DNA of 48,071 bases from Oehlia diaphana (taxonomy: Eukaryota; Glomeromycota; Glomeromycetes; Glomerales; Glomeraceae): NCBI GenBank assembly GCA_003833135.1, contig QZLH01000383.1, positions 34,841 through 82,911 of the forward strand, written 5' to 3'. The notes below the pieces were generated by a model. The model did no database searches. It was not told the DNA's origin and saw only the letters and a program-made list of their open reading frames with translations. The position numbers were made by a program, and so were the translations under genes. The number at the start of each line of letters is the position of its first letter. Positions within the stretch are counted from its first letter, which is position 1. Positions 23,082 through 33,389 of this stretch are shown here, in pieces.

Positions 23082-24687
23082 TGGGCCGTTGCAAAAAGAT
23101 TTGTACCTCACTTAAAATGGAAAGGATTTACACTAAGAAATGTACCGTATGATTAAAATAAGATGGGCTGAAAAAAATATATATATTAGTCCATCTTAAA
23201 ACAAACGTTTTTCATTAAAATTTTTATTATCTTACCACATATAGTTCTTCCATAAAATGGAATAGTATACCATTAAATGTTAATAAAAAATTGATAAAAA
23301 TAGATGTGTACAACTATTTTTTAGGGTCTACCTCTACAAAAAAGAACTATCAGAAGATCATATTACGCAAGCAGGTTGCTGAAGTGTTAAACATAATAGA
23401 GAGGGTACAGTTTAGAGTGTTATTTTAGACTGAAACGGCTACAGTAACAATACTTTTACATTTCATAAGCTCTTAATCAATCTCGCAACCTAATGAAACT
23501 ATTCTGTAACTTTTGTGTATGAAAATTTTGAATTTTAATAAACAGCTGAGCAACTTTTTTTACATATCCTATGATATATTCTTACTAAAAAATGATACAA
23601 CTTTTTTAAATGGAAACTTCTTTAAGAAATTAATTTTACCTCTCATTACCATTGTGAACTCCAATTTATTGAAGATGTTTGGTCAGTTATAAATGGTAAA
23701 GTTGTGCATTCAAGTTCCCATTTAAACCTCTTATTCATTAGAAATACACTTTTAGATGCATTTAAAAAAAAAATCACTTTGAAAGTTATTGTTAGGCTTT
23801 AATAAGAGCATTTAAAAATGTCAAGGAAATATTTTAAGTTTAACAAAAGCATACAATTAATTGATAACGCTCATAGTAATACTGATAATAATCACATGAT
23901 TTAATTTAATATTTNNNNNNNNNNNNNNNNNNNNNNNNNNNNNNNNNNNNNNNNNNNNNNNNNNNNNNNNNNNNNNNNNNNNNNNNNNNNNNNNNNNNNN
24001 NNNNNNNNNNNNNNNNNNNNNNNNNNNNNNNNNNNNNNNNNNNNNNNNNNNNNNNNNNNNNNNNNNNNNNNNNNNNNNNNNNNNNNNNNNNNNNNNNNNN
24101 NNNNNNNNNNNNNNNNNNNNNNNNNNNNNNNNNNNNNNNNNNNNNNNNNNNNNNNNNNNNNNNNNNNNNNNNNNNNNNNNNNNNNNNNNNNNNNNNNNNN
24201 NNNNNNNNNNNNNNNNNNNNNNNNNNNNNNNNNNNNNNNNNNNNNNNNNNNNNNNNNNNNNNNNNNNNNNNNNNNNNNNNNNNNNNNNNNNNNNNNNNNN
24301 NNNNNNNNNNNNNNNNNNNNNNNNNNNNNNNNNNNNNNNNNNNNNNNNNNNNNNNNNNNNNNNNNNNNNNNNNNNNNNNNNNNNNNNNNNNNNNNNNNNN
24401 NNNNNNNNNNNNNNNNNNNNNNNNNNNNNNNNNNNNNNNNNNNNNNNNNNNNNNNNNNNNNNNNNNNNNNNNNNNNNNNNNNNNNNNNNNNNNNNNNNNN
24501 NNNNNNNNNNNNNNNNNNNNNNNNNNNNNNNNNNNNNNNNNNNNNNNNNNNNNNNNNNNNNNNNNNNNNNCATATCTTTCCCAATATGTACTGGTAAAAT
24601 TTAAATAAATAAAAAAAAAAATTATATAAAAAAATTTTTTATATCAACGCCATATTTGAGGTACAAATCTTTTTGCAACGGCCCATA
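23080..24687. mobile_element. Tc1/mariner-like element, decayed, interrupted by gap
   Basis: Identical 29-bp inverted ends begin TGGGCCGTTGCAAAAAGATT (left 23082, right end 24685), each bordered by TA. The interior on the plus strand has shredded transposase wording. Around 23340-23400 it reads RRSYYASRLLK-like basic sequence, and near 23660-23705 IEDVWSVINGKV, matching the PIE(N/D)-(V/L)-W segment next to the last catalytic acid of Tc1/mariner transposases. Many stops and frame changes show it is dead, and 656 unknown bases lie inside. Confidence 0.75.
23915..24570. other. Assembly gap (656 N)
   Basis: Unknown bases. The gap lies inside the Tc1/mariner-like element, so it may contain the missing middle of the transposase or a nested insertion. 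Confidence 1.
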
Positions 24688-24883
24688 TTTGATTATAGGT
24701 AAAAACCTTTATAAAAATATTTTTAATATTAAAATTAACAAGATAAAAGTAGTTAGTAAACTTAGGAAAGTTATTAAAGAGAAAATTGATGATAAGTAAT
24801 ATCAAGGTAAAAATATTCTTATAGACAGTAAAAATGAAATATTAATTATCACTAATATCTTTAAAGAAACTTTAAATTTTCAA

Positions 24884-25165
24884 GCGATATCATTTTAATA
24901 TCATTTCGATATCATTTTGATATTGATTTAATATCGATATAATATTGAAATAAAGTATTATCATTTTGATATCATATTGATATTAAATTAATATTGAAAT
25001 GATATTAAAATGATAATAGAAATGACATCAAAACAACATATTTAAGTTTAATTTAATAATATCATTTCGATATCATTTTAATTATCATTTTGATATCATT
25101 TCGATATTAAATCAATATCAAAATGATATCGAAATGATACTGTTAAGATAAACTTAACAATATCA
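24884..25165. repeat. GATATCATTTY 11-mer array with inverted halves
   Basis: GATATCATTTC/GATATCATTTT and the complement RAAATGATATC recur with about 11-bp phasing, first on one strand then the other. The result is several nested hairpins (for example around AAATCAATATC at 25108). The last palindrome is bracketed by TTAAGTTTAATTTAA and GTTAAGATAAACTTAAC. Confidence 0.75.
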
Positions 25166-25982
25166 ATTCTATATTGATTAAAAATGTTAAGTTTCTGTAA
25201 AGATAAAATTAATGGACAAATTTTAAGGTATAGAGTTAAAATCTCTTTTAAAGATTAGCAAACATTTTACCTTCTAGCTAACTGATAAATACATATATAT
25301 AATTGTATAGTATTCTATCGAGATAAAAGAAATTTACTATATTTAAAGTTACTTGTCTAAACCTCTTCAAAATCCTACGATTAGTTTCATCAAAATTTTA
25401 CTATAGATTTATTATAGTTTTGGCAGAGTTTCAGCAGTTTTGGCATTTATAATAAGTTTCAGCAGTTTCGCCTTTCTCTAGAGTTTTGCCAGTTTTTTAA
25501 TAAACCTTAATATAGTTTCAGCAGAATTTTGCTTTTTGGCAAAACGCCATCTTACCTAAACCTTTAGGTTTCAGCAAGCAACCTTAACTATATTGCAATA
25601 TATGAGTATAAGTTAAAAAATTTTTAGTAAACTGTAATCTGCAGTAAACAAATAACCTTATTTGCTTGAAGTCTCAACTTCATACATGTTTTATATTTTC
25701 AGATAGGACAGAAGGCAAATATATTATTATAAATCATAAGTGTAGTAGTAATAGTAGTAATAAAAGAAAATTATTTATTTGGTTGATAATAAAGATTTAG
25801 CAGGTATAATCTGGACTTAAGAATTAAAGATAGATTTTTTAATTATTGTAAACATATGTAAGTATCATTTTGTGAAGCATCTTTTAGCTATTTTTTTTTT
25901 TAAAAAATAAATTACTATAGGTATGGTATACCTATAATAAAAATTAATACAGGTATTTTATAGCGTAACATCTATTTTTATT
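25166..25982. other. Intergenic with TTTCAGCAG motif cluster
   Basis: Between 25420 and 25580, TTTCAGCAGTTTTGGC-like words repeat about five times, as in subterminal regions of hAT-type elements. A matching opposite end could not be found. The rest is featureless AT. Confidence 0.4.
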
Positions 25983-26647
25983 ATGGATATTCAAATTAAA
26001 TTATTATTTGGGTTAATAGCTGATAGTTATATTGATCTTTCTAAGTTTGATGGAGAGTTAGCCAGCACAGCAAAAGATATTATTAGAGCATATTTTGGAA
26101 GATATAACTATAAAGCATAAGACTTGCATTTATGTAATTAATATGAATAAAATAACAAGACGCAAATTTGTTTTTTCCATCCTTTATGGTATAATGATGG
26201 TGAAGTAAAAATATTTCCAGAATATAAGTTATCTGAAAGTTATAGTAAAGAATCAGTAAATTGAATTATCAAGATTGAAAGTATGATTATTGTTATTATT
26301 GAGGCTAAAAGAGAGAATATTAACCAGGATGTTAGCTAAATTATAAAGCTTTATCTTGGTGTAATAAAAAGAAATACACATATAATGAAGCTTTACGTAA
26401 AGATGTAATATATATTATTATTTTGATAGAAGTCAACTGAATTATAATTAAGTTAGTCACTACTGGTAAATATAATGATAGTGATAATGGAAATATCAAG
26501 ATATAATTAATTTGTGAACACTATTTACTTTTCCTATTAATGAGAATATATTTAATAAAAGTCTTATACTTGAAAAACTTAAAAACTTGTTCAAGCAAAT
26601 TAAGTGGATATTTGATCACCAAATTGAATTATAGGAATTATTAAAGT
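25983..26647 (+). pseudogene. Decayed PD-(D/E)XK-type gene remnant
   Basis: The first piece, from the ATG at 25983 to a stop at 26120, reads MDIQIKLLFGLIADSYIDLS. Later pieces in shifting frames read FFHPLWYNDGEV, IIVIIEAKREN (the E-x-K half of a PD-(D/E)XK site) and FKQIKWIFDHQIEL. Order and wording resemble a family common in arbuscular mycorrhizal fungi with a nuclease-like C-terminal domain. At least five stops or frame changes interrupt it. Confidence 0.5.
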
Positions 26648-26879
26648 AGGTAAAAATAAAAAATAAATAAAATAGTCATCTTTTTCAAAAAAATAGTCAT
26701 ATGTATAGATATTAATATAGAAAAAAAATTATTATATATTACAGATAAAGTTCTGAACCTTTGCATTTATTTTCATATATATTTTTTCTTGACATTTTTT
26801 TGAAACAGTTCATCCCAAAAATTTTTTGGTAATTTTCAGAATATTGAACAATTCCTTTCATATGTAAAATTATTATTAA

Positions 26880-28600
26880 TCATATTAGTTAACGAAGCTA
26901 ACCCATTTGAACTTGAAGTAATAAGACAGCAGTATATCATTGATCTAGAAGCTGAGAACACCAAGATTAAAACCAAAAAGCTAAACTTAAAGCTATGGAT
27001 ACTAAACATTTAAAGCAAATTATAGAGAAAATAATGTTAAGTTTAGGGTTAGAATTGAGGAGCTAAAAAAAAATAATAGATTACTATTAAACTCAAGTCT
27101 GAAAATGTTGAACTTAAAGCTAAAGTTGCAAAATTGGAAAGATTACAAACTGATGCAAAAATGACATAATAACTAACTCTTCTAATAATACTAACAATAG
27201 TCCATTTAACTTTGATTTTGATACATTATTTCCTAAAAAACTAATACCAGATGTTTTATCTACCAGCTCTAAGCTATTAAAGAAAATGGAAATAGATGCT
27301 TTCTTGAATGAGATGCATAAGAAAAAGGTTAGTAACAGAGAAATTAGAAAAAAAATTTAAACCCAAGAGTCCCTTCCAACACATCTTGAAGAGAAAATGT
27401 CTCAAAAGCTCATTTCAGTTATTTAACTATATAATAATTCAATATCTAAAATTAATAAAAATATCAATCTAGGTTTGCTCAAGTGTTCTAATTCTAATCC
27501 TGTATCTATAATTAAAAAATAATTATCAGAGTAGCAGATTACATAAGAAAAAAAGAATAGATGAACTCAAGCATGAATTATTCAATCTTACTTTGGAATT
27601 AAATAATATATCCTCTATAAATCATAATAATGTGACTAAAGTTTCCAAAATAGCCTATCTCAGAAAAGTTACCTATGATAATATTGATGAATTTAACTCA
27701 ATTATGTAATAAAGCTATTGATGCTAAGGATAGAGCAAATCGAGCTAATCAGTGAGAAATATTATGTTGTGCCTCTATTGGAAGGATTTTAGGGTTCAGC
27801 TTGACAAGATTATCAGTAAATATAAGTTTGATGAAAAGAAGGCAAGAAGCCTATTATATAATTCTATAACAAAACACTTCAATTTGCTTTATAAACAGAG
27901 ATCTTAAGAATTGAGGTTGCAACTTCAAGAAACATCATGAGATAGTTTGTGCAAGAAAACTCAGAACTGAGAAAGTCTATAAATTTATCAAACAAGTGAG
28001 TATGAATAAAATTAAGTATATTAAATCTTATAGTGCAAATTTTATTTCAGAGCTTACTGATGAACAAATTTAAAAGGTTATAGATTATAGAATGTCTTTA
28101 CAGGTAATGAATGATCATGTAACCAAAATTTCTGAGACAGTCTGTTCTGAAAAAATCTTGCCTAAAGTAAATGCACCAATTATACCCTTGCCGGATGAGG
28201 TGAGCATACCACAAATTTCTCAATCCAACAAGAGCATGCCAGTCATCCCATATGATGCTCATACTCCCTATATCAATGTGGCATTAAAAAATATTCTTAT
28301 CTATCATTATACCATAGTGATAAATGTAATGATGGGTATGAATTTAAGAGTTCAGGCTCATGTCCAGGGTGTGAGAATGAGCATAGTAAAGGGAAGGTAG
28401 TTGGCCAATGCATAAAGGGTTCTTACTACATTAAGTGCTGATCCTTACCATGTGAAAAAGAAATCAAAGTAAGTGCATAACCTGAGAATTCTTCTGAAGA
28501 AAATTACCTGATGTAAATATGAGTACAGTTAGAAAGATGCTCCATCAGTCAAATCACAAGTAAGTGTACCATCCACATCTTCCTCTGGTCAAATAAGTAA
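26880..28600 (+). pseudogene. Decayed coiled-coil / Cys-rich fungal family gene
   Basis: Readable fragments on the plus strand occur in order. They are a coiled-coil piece (FELEVIRQQYIIDLEAENTK), a second Lys/Glu-rich piece (VELKAKVAKLERLQ), a middle piece (LDKIISKYKFDEKKARSLLY), an acidic Ser/Pro linker (28092-28270, KISETVCSEKILPKVN), and a Cys-rich end (SGSCPGCENEHSKGKVVGQC). Frames change repeatedly and many stops occur, so the gene is dead. The layout matches a lineage-expanded, probably transposon-associated family in Rhizophagus. Function is unknown to me. Confidence 0.5.
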
Positions 28601-29076
28601 TCTGGACTTCCAATTTTTTTAGTTAACTTGGATTTCTGGTTTTATAAGTTAAAAAAATTAGTTTGTAGCTAATTATTTAAAATCTTATTTATAAAATCAA
28701 AAAATAATTTCATCATGGCTTAGCAGTTATATTTGAAGTGCAATCCTTTATATTAATTAGTTTCTTCAGCCTTTTCTAATTAAATTTACAAAACAAATAG
28801 TATCTGCAAAAGCATAGAGGGCGTCATGTAGACTGATCACCTGAAATGCGCAGAAGATATTCGGTAAAATTCTTGCCGAAGAACAGGGGGCTGTGCAACA
28901 TGTGAATATATTCCATTAATTTTTTTTTGACTTGATTTGGATTTAATTTTTGCGTGTCATGTCTCCAGTTCACGCTACTATCATACTAACAACACAATAT
29001 TCGGATAAAGATATTGTTTCAGTCAATCAATATTTCGCGCTCTTTTTTCTCATGATTATTCGGGCTTCATAGCACT
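28601..29076. other. Intergenic with a GC-richer patch
   Basis: From about 28800 to 28910 base composition rises. TTCGGTAAAATTCTTGCCGA at 28860-28879, closed by A at 28880, is an imperfect palindrome. A 37-codon frame from ATG 28959 ends at TAG next to the following fragment but cannot be spliced to it in phase. Confidence 0.35.
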
Positions 29077-29271
29077 AGCTGGTATAAGGATGTTAAAAAA
29101 CTTGAAGACATTGTTAATCGTGATGGGCTAAAAAGATGCATATGTCAAGATAATGGAACATTCCTTCTTGAAGTATGGTATGATCAAAAATCTGATATTG
29201 TTATTCTTGAAAGAATACAAAAGATTAAGGAGTTCGTTGATCAAGCATCTAAAAGATTTGATCTCTTGTAA
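29077..29271 (+). pseudogene. Isolated C-terminal coding fragment
   Basis: An open stretch (upstream stop at 29053-29055, TAA at 29269-29271) reads SWYKDVKKLEDIVNRDGLKR, later TFLLEVWYDQKSDIVILERI. The LLEVWYD...IVIPERI pattern resembles the last residues of fungal nuclease-like or zinc-binding families in which a conserved (I/L)xxxWY precedes the end. There is no ATG or supported upstream exon, so it is a remnant or an unlinked terminal exon. Confidence 0.4.
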
Positions 29272-30058
29272 TCAATAACTTATAATACACGTAATTTTAT
29301 GTTTAAATTGTCACAAAATCAGAACAGATTAGTATTCATGGACCTTTAGCTCAAATCGGTCTCTTATTTTTTCCACACCTCATCCCTTGATGAGGCATTA
29401 GAAACGTATTCTGAGAACTAACTGTAGAGACGTAAATAATTGTGTCTAATAATCATCCAACGCGATATATACAGTATGAGCATTTCAGCCAAGTAAAAAA
29501 AGAACTTTACTTGAAGTGCCATTTTGTCTTTAGGCGAAAATTTCTTGTACAGTATTCAACTGATTAAACGTAAATAGAAAACATAGAATATGTCAAATTG
29601 CATTTATCTTTATTAAAACCTTTTACCAGCGCGCTTTATACAACGAAAAATTATTTGGAGGATCAATCGAACTTATCTAGGTGTGTGGTTATATTTCCAT
29701 ATACAGGTATCAATGTAATTTTTTAACAAATCAGGAAAATAAACAGTGAGATTTATCTACAATTGCCGACACAAAAATGATTGTATTTTCTGCATGTGTA
29801 ACCAAATTAAACGAAGAGATAGATGTCCAAAATTGGGCAAAGGAGACAAAAACGGTTCACACATAAAGAGGGGGGTGCGGTTTTATATGATCACGTGAAG
29901 ATTATAATAATGATATCATGATATCATCCAGATAATCTCATTAAATTTCAACATGTCGTTCTCACGTTAGGTACTCGCCTGCCTATTTACAAAAATAAAA
30001 AAAACATTTCTACTGAATCAGAAGTTCCCAAGCTAGACATTCTCGAGATTTGCCATAA
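29272..30058. promoter_or_regulatory. Upstream region of the 30-kb gene
   Basis: No conserved frame until about 29918, where an open stretch begins in a different frame from the gene that follows. GATCACGTGA (E-box at 29892-29897) lies here, about 60 bp before an ATG at 29953. Confidence 0.4.
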
Positions 30059-30862
30059 TCTTCCTCCAACGGCAGATCTTATAAAGTTTTTAAAAGAAAA
30101 GAAAAAAAACTTCCCGCAGTGGTTAACATCTTTGCCATACCCTCTAATTTATCTAAATCAGAAAAAAAGGACAAAGAAGATTTGGAGTTATTAAACTTAT
30201 TTATTAGCTTTCTTAGCTCCGTCCAAATTTACAATGGAAGGACCAATTCTGAATGGCCAAACATAAGCAAACCTGAAGAGGTTGTAGACTACATGAAACT
30301 GAAGGGCCAAACTCTTTTCGATCTAATTACAAAAAAAAAACTTTTGGCGATGATTTTACCCAAAGAGTCTCATGCAGGCGTCCATTTCGAAGATACTACA
30401 ACCATCGTTGATATTCATATAAGCATCCTGGAAAAATTGTTTAAAAGTCTTCGATTCCCACCAAGCACCATAAACGAATTGGATACAATTCTCTCACTTC
30501 TTGTAAGTAAGTTGAACTCACTTAAGCTTGATTGGCGAGAGACAAAACAAAATCCTACCTTCTGTTTCAACACCTTTTATTTTGACTCTGATGGAGCCAA
30601 ATTGCGTGCATACTACTTAGTTATTGATAATGAATCATGGAGTATTTTCATTGAAAAAGTTTCAGCTAAACAGGAGAGGTTTATTATGGATTATTTTGAT
30701 TTCGTATTTACTTTCAATAAGAATGCGATGAACAAGAATAGAGATTTTATAAACGAGACAATTGACAAAATTACAGGATATTCTAGAAGCGAAATAGAAG
30801 ATATCCTCAAGCCTGAATATGTGAATCTCGCCACGGATGTTCTTGTAGAGGAGGATAAATAG
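30059..30862 (+). CDS. Uncharacterised protein; 5' end unresolved
   Basis: One uninterrupted frame of 268 codons with normal, non-low-complexity composition ends at TAA 30860-30862. The first ATG in this frame is at 30293 (residue M of VDYMKLKG). The stretch before it is clearly protein-like, so the real start must lie upstream through an intron or another frame. A second open stretch in a different frame (about 29918-30118) abuts it, with an eight-A run near the junction. This means an unrecognised intron, a homopolymer error or genuine decay. Seen in the protein: several amphipathic helices in the first 120 residues, then beta-rich segments around YYLVIDNESWSIFIEKV and a helical end. The helix-then-strand order is weakly reminiscent of Cyt-like folds known from some fungi, but I see no diagnostic motif and do not assign a function. 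Confidence 0.6.
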   Translation, partial: SSSNGRSYKVFKRKEKKLPAVVNIFAIPSNLSKSEKKDKEDLELLNLFISFLSSVQIYNGRTNSEWPNISKPEEVVDYMKLKGQTLFDLITKKKLLAMILPKESHAGVHFEDTTTIVDIHISILEKLFKSLRFPPSTINELDTILSLLVSKLNSLKLDWRETKQNPTFCFNTFYFDSDGAKLRAYYLVIDNESWSIFIEKVSAKQERFIMDYFDFVFTFNKNAMNKNRDFINETIDKITGYSRSEIEDILKPEYVNLATDVLVEEDK

Positions 30863-31386
30863 CTTTAAATTTTCATATCATGTATTTCGCAAATTTATTA
30901 TGTATTAGCTATTAGTGGCAACATTTTATTTCATAAATAATAAAGTTGAATCACGTGTATATGTATTGAGAATTCTAAGTACTTACTTGATAATTTTTTT
31001 CGTAAAAATACAATTTTTATTACGTAAAACTAATTTTTTAAAAACGCTAGTACACATACCTCCACCTTAGAGGACATGAACATTTTCATTTATATCCTAT
31101 TTTTAGTTTCGCAAGTTGAGTAAAATTGTTGAAATAATCCAACACCACGTTCTGACATTATAGTAATCTTTCATGATGGATACTTTTTTATAGGGATATA
31201 AAAGCATATTACGACCAAATGGAAGACAATTCTTAATCTTAATGATTTTTCTTTCAAATGGGTAATAAACGATCTCAGATAATCCGTTCTTTGATTTAAC
31301 AGTTATAAAAATACCACTTACAATTATTACATTTTGTAGGCCATCTTAATAAAAAGAAAAAAAAACAATGAACGCTTATGCGTATT
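30863..31386. other. Intergenic
   Basis: AT-rich 3' flank of the preceding gene, with an E-box CACGTG at 30952-30957. No coding sequence is recognised. Confidence 0.4.
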
Positions 31387-31554
31387 ATGAACGAAAATAA
31401 TAATGACAATATTTTGGGTAAATATTTAACGTATTTTTTTTAATAAATTTTGGATCAAGTAGGCAGTGATGAAGAGAGAGGAAGTGATAGAGAAGAAGAA
31501 AGAAAGAATGAAGAAAGAAGAGATAACGAAGGAAGGAAGCAAAATCTAGCGTAA
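31387..31554 (+). CDS. Possible small two-exon gene, highly charged peptide
   Basis: Exon 31387-31417 (MNENNNDNIL, phase 1, donor GGTAAAT) and exon 31463-31554 (acceptor AAGTAG) join in frame to a 40-residue peptide. Its second half is almost all Glu/Arg/Asp/Lys. Splice phase agrees and the intron (45 nt) is within local size. There is no homologue I recognise. It could equally be a purine-rich low-complexity tract. Confidence 0.3.
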
Positions 31555-32139
31555 TCTTTTTGGTAGTAGTTCTGTCAATTCTTTCAGTTCTGTTTCACAA
31601 GTTAAACATGTTATATTTATTAGGTCATACCTGTTTTTATAACTGTATTATTATTTTTATTTATTTTTAATTTAATTTGTGAAATTCTAATAATAAGCCA
31701 CGGCTTTTAGATGAACAAGTGAAATGTGTCTTTCTTATAGAGTAAGAAGTCATCCATTGAAACCTGTGATGATTTCATTAGAAAGATAATAGGACCGAAC
31801 AATACTGATATAACTCACATATGGGTTTGCGTTTAGTTTATATAAGATTGTTTTTAAACCCATAAATTGGTCAATTTTTAGGTAACTCACATATTACGTT
31901 TGCGTAAAGTTTATATATAAGAGAATTTTTTAAAAAAAATTTTTATTTTTTGGATTTATATGAAACGGATATACAGTATAAAAAATTTTACGTTCAAAAA
32001 ATTCCGAAACTGCCTAAACTGACATCTGTATAGTTCCGGCATTTATTATTATAATCTGCGATTTGCAGATTTCTACCCAAACTTAGATCAAATCGGATAA
32101 TCATTTTTTTTTAGATATTCAACTTGGGTTTTTTCCTTT
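31555..32139. repeat. Intergenic with a 72-bp tandem duplication
   Basis: TAACTCACATATGGGTTTGC (31811) and TAACTCACATATTACGTTTG (31883) begin two units 72 bp apart that continue GTTTATATAAGA/GTTTATATATAAGA. No gene is seen in the remainder. Confidence 0.6.
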
Positions 32140-32560
32140 TAGATGCTACCTCATTCTAGGCTTTGAAATAGAACATCGGCTTGTAATTTGAAACATTAGG
32201 TACTTTTTAATATTTTTTCTTTTATTTTTAAGAATATTAATTAACTTTCATAGAGACGGGTTTCCTAGATTTGGAATATAGAACAAAGGTAATTTGTCTC
32301 AATTTCGATGTTTTTTAAAGAAACAACACTAATAATTTTTTTTTTTACTAGGATGCCAGATTCTTAGACGAACCCAAACTTGGAGGTATGTAGATAATAT
32401 GGGTGGAAGAGTTTATCTAATTACTTTAAAGAAATGTATTAATATTTTTTTTTTTTTACTTTTAGGACGCCGGACTCTTAGACGAACCCGGACTGAAAGT
32501 AAGTAGTATGGGTAAGGAGTTTATCTAATTACTTTAAAGAAATGTATTAACATTTCTTTT
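32140..32560 (+). repeat. Second mini-exon-like tandem array
   Basis: Two clear units and two weaker ones. Core 32352-32385 (34 nt, after TTTTTTACTAG, before GTATGT) encodes DARFLDEPKLG. Core 32466-32498 (33 nt, after TTTTACTTTTAG, before GTAAGT) encodes DAGLLDEPGLK. The intervening sequence GTTTATCTAATTACTTTAAA plus GAAATGTATTAA is repeated almost exactly. Weaker relatives precede it (TCCTAG/ATTTGGAATATAG... near 32265, and near 32155). Unit spacing is about 114 bp, close to the 120 bp of the 21-kb array, but the core sequence is unrelated. Confidence 0.7.
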
Positions 32561-33187
32561 TTTACTAAACCCGCCTTAAAATATATATAGAAAGGAAATT
32601 AGATAATTAATAAAGAAACCCTAATTTTGGTTTTCGTTTTATTGTACAAAAGGGTGGCAGAATTTGATAAAAATCTTTATATTACACAATAAAATAAAAC
32701 ATTATAATAAAAATATTATAATAAAAATTTTAACTAAAATAACTAAAATACGTATTATTTCAACTTTTACCTCTAATTTTTTGTTAAAAAAAATTTTGTT
32801 TTTTCATATAAAATATAGTGTGAATAATTAATAATAAATAAATAACATTTCGTAATTTTTAATATTAAATTAAAAAAGGATTAATATTATGGAGGGTTAC
32901 AGTATTGCACCTCCGTGGCATAGCCAGCATCACGTTGAATACTCAAAAGTTCGTTTGTTAACATAATTAAAACGTGAATAAAATTCACGATCGGAATTAT
33001 ACAAAAGAAATAAAAATTTTATTAATACAATAATAACGTTACAAAGCCCGTGTATACGCTAATATACAAGTGCTTTATGGCTGATTATTCCAAAATAATT
33101 TTTTCATCCTACGTTAAAAAACACAAGCCTGATGTGGTCAATAATAATTTTTATTAAGATTTATTGATAAATATCTTTACACGCAAC
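32561..33187. other. Intergenic, AT-rich
   Basis: No coding region. A brief GC-richer phrase, TGCACCTCCGTGGCATAGCC near 32908, stands out without an assignable role. Confidence 0.35.
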
Positions 33188-33293
33188 TAGTGCTACGATT
33201 TTCGAAATGAGACCTCACGAAAAAACTCATCTTTAGAAGACCAGAGTTCACATTCCGAAACAAGCGGAATGTTTCTCGATTTTCGGAGCACTA
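33188..33293. other. Compact structured element, possible ncRNA
   Basis: The 106 bp start TAGTGCTACGATTTTCG and end CGATTTTCGGAGCACTA, so the termini pair (TAGTGCT with AGCACTA, then CGA with TCG past one mismatch). Inside is a perfect hairpin CATTCCG-AAACAAG-CGGAATG (33251-33271). The block is much less AT-rich than its surroundings and lies 97 bp beyond the stop of the nuclease-like gene. It may be a transcript end structure, a small structured RNA or a foldback repeat. No known RNA family was recognised. Confidence 0.4.
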
Positions 33294-33389
33294 CACACAA
33301 CATACAAGTCCTACAGGTTTTCATTAATATAAGCAACTAGAGCATGAAAAAAAGTTATTCAGTAACATAAAAAAGAAAAAGCAACTAGA

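Noticed and set aside
23857..24584. Long open frames through the N run
   Set aside because: Produced only by unknown bases.
28959..29271. Splicing the ATG frame at 28959 to the fragment at 29077
   Set aside because: Available GT donors leave phase 0 while the fragment needs phase 2, so no in-frame junction exists.
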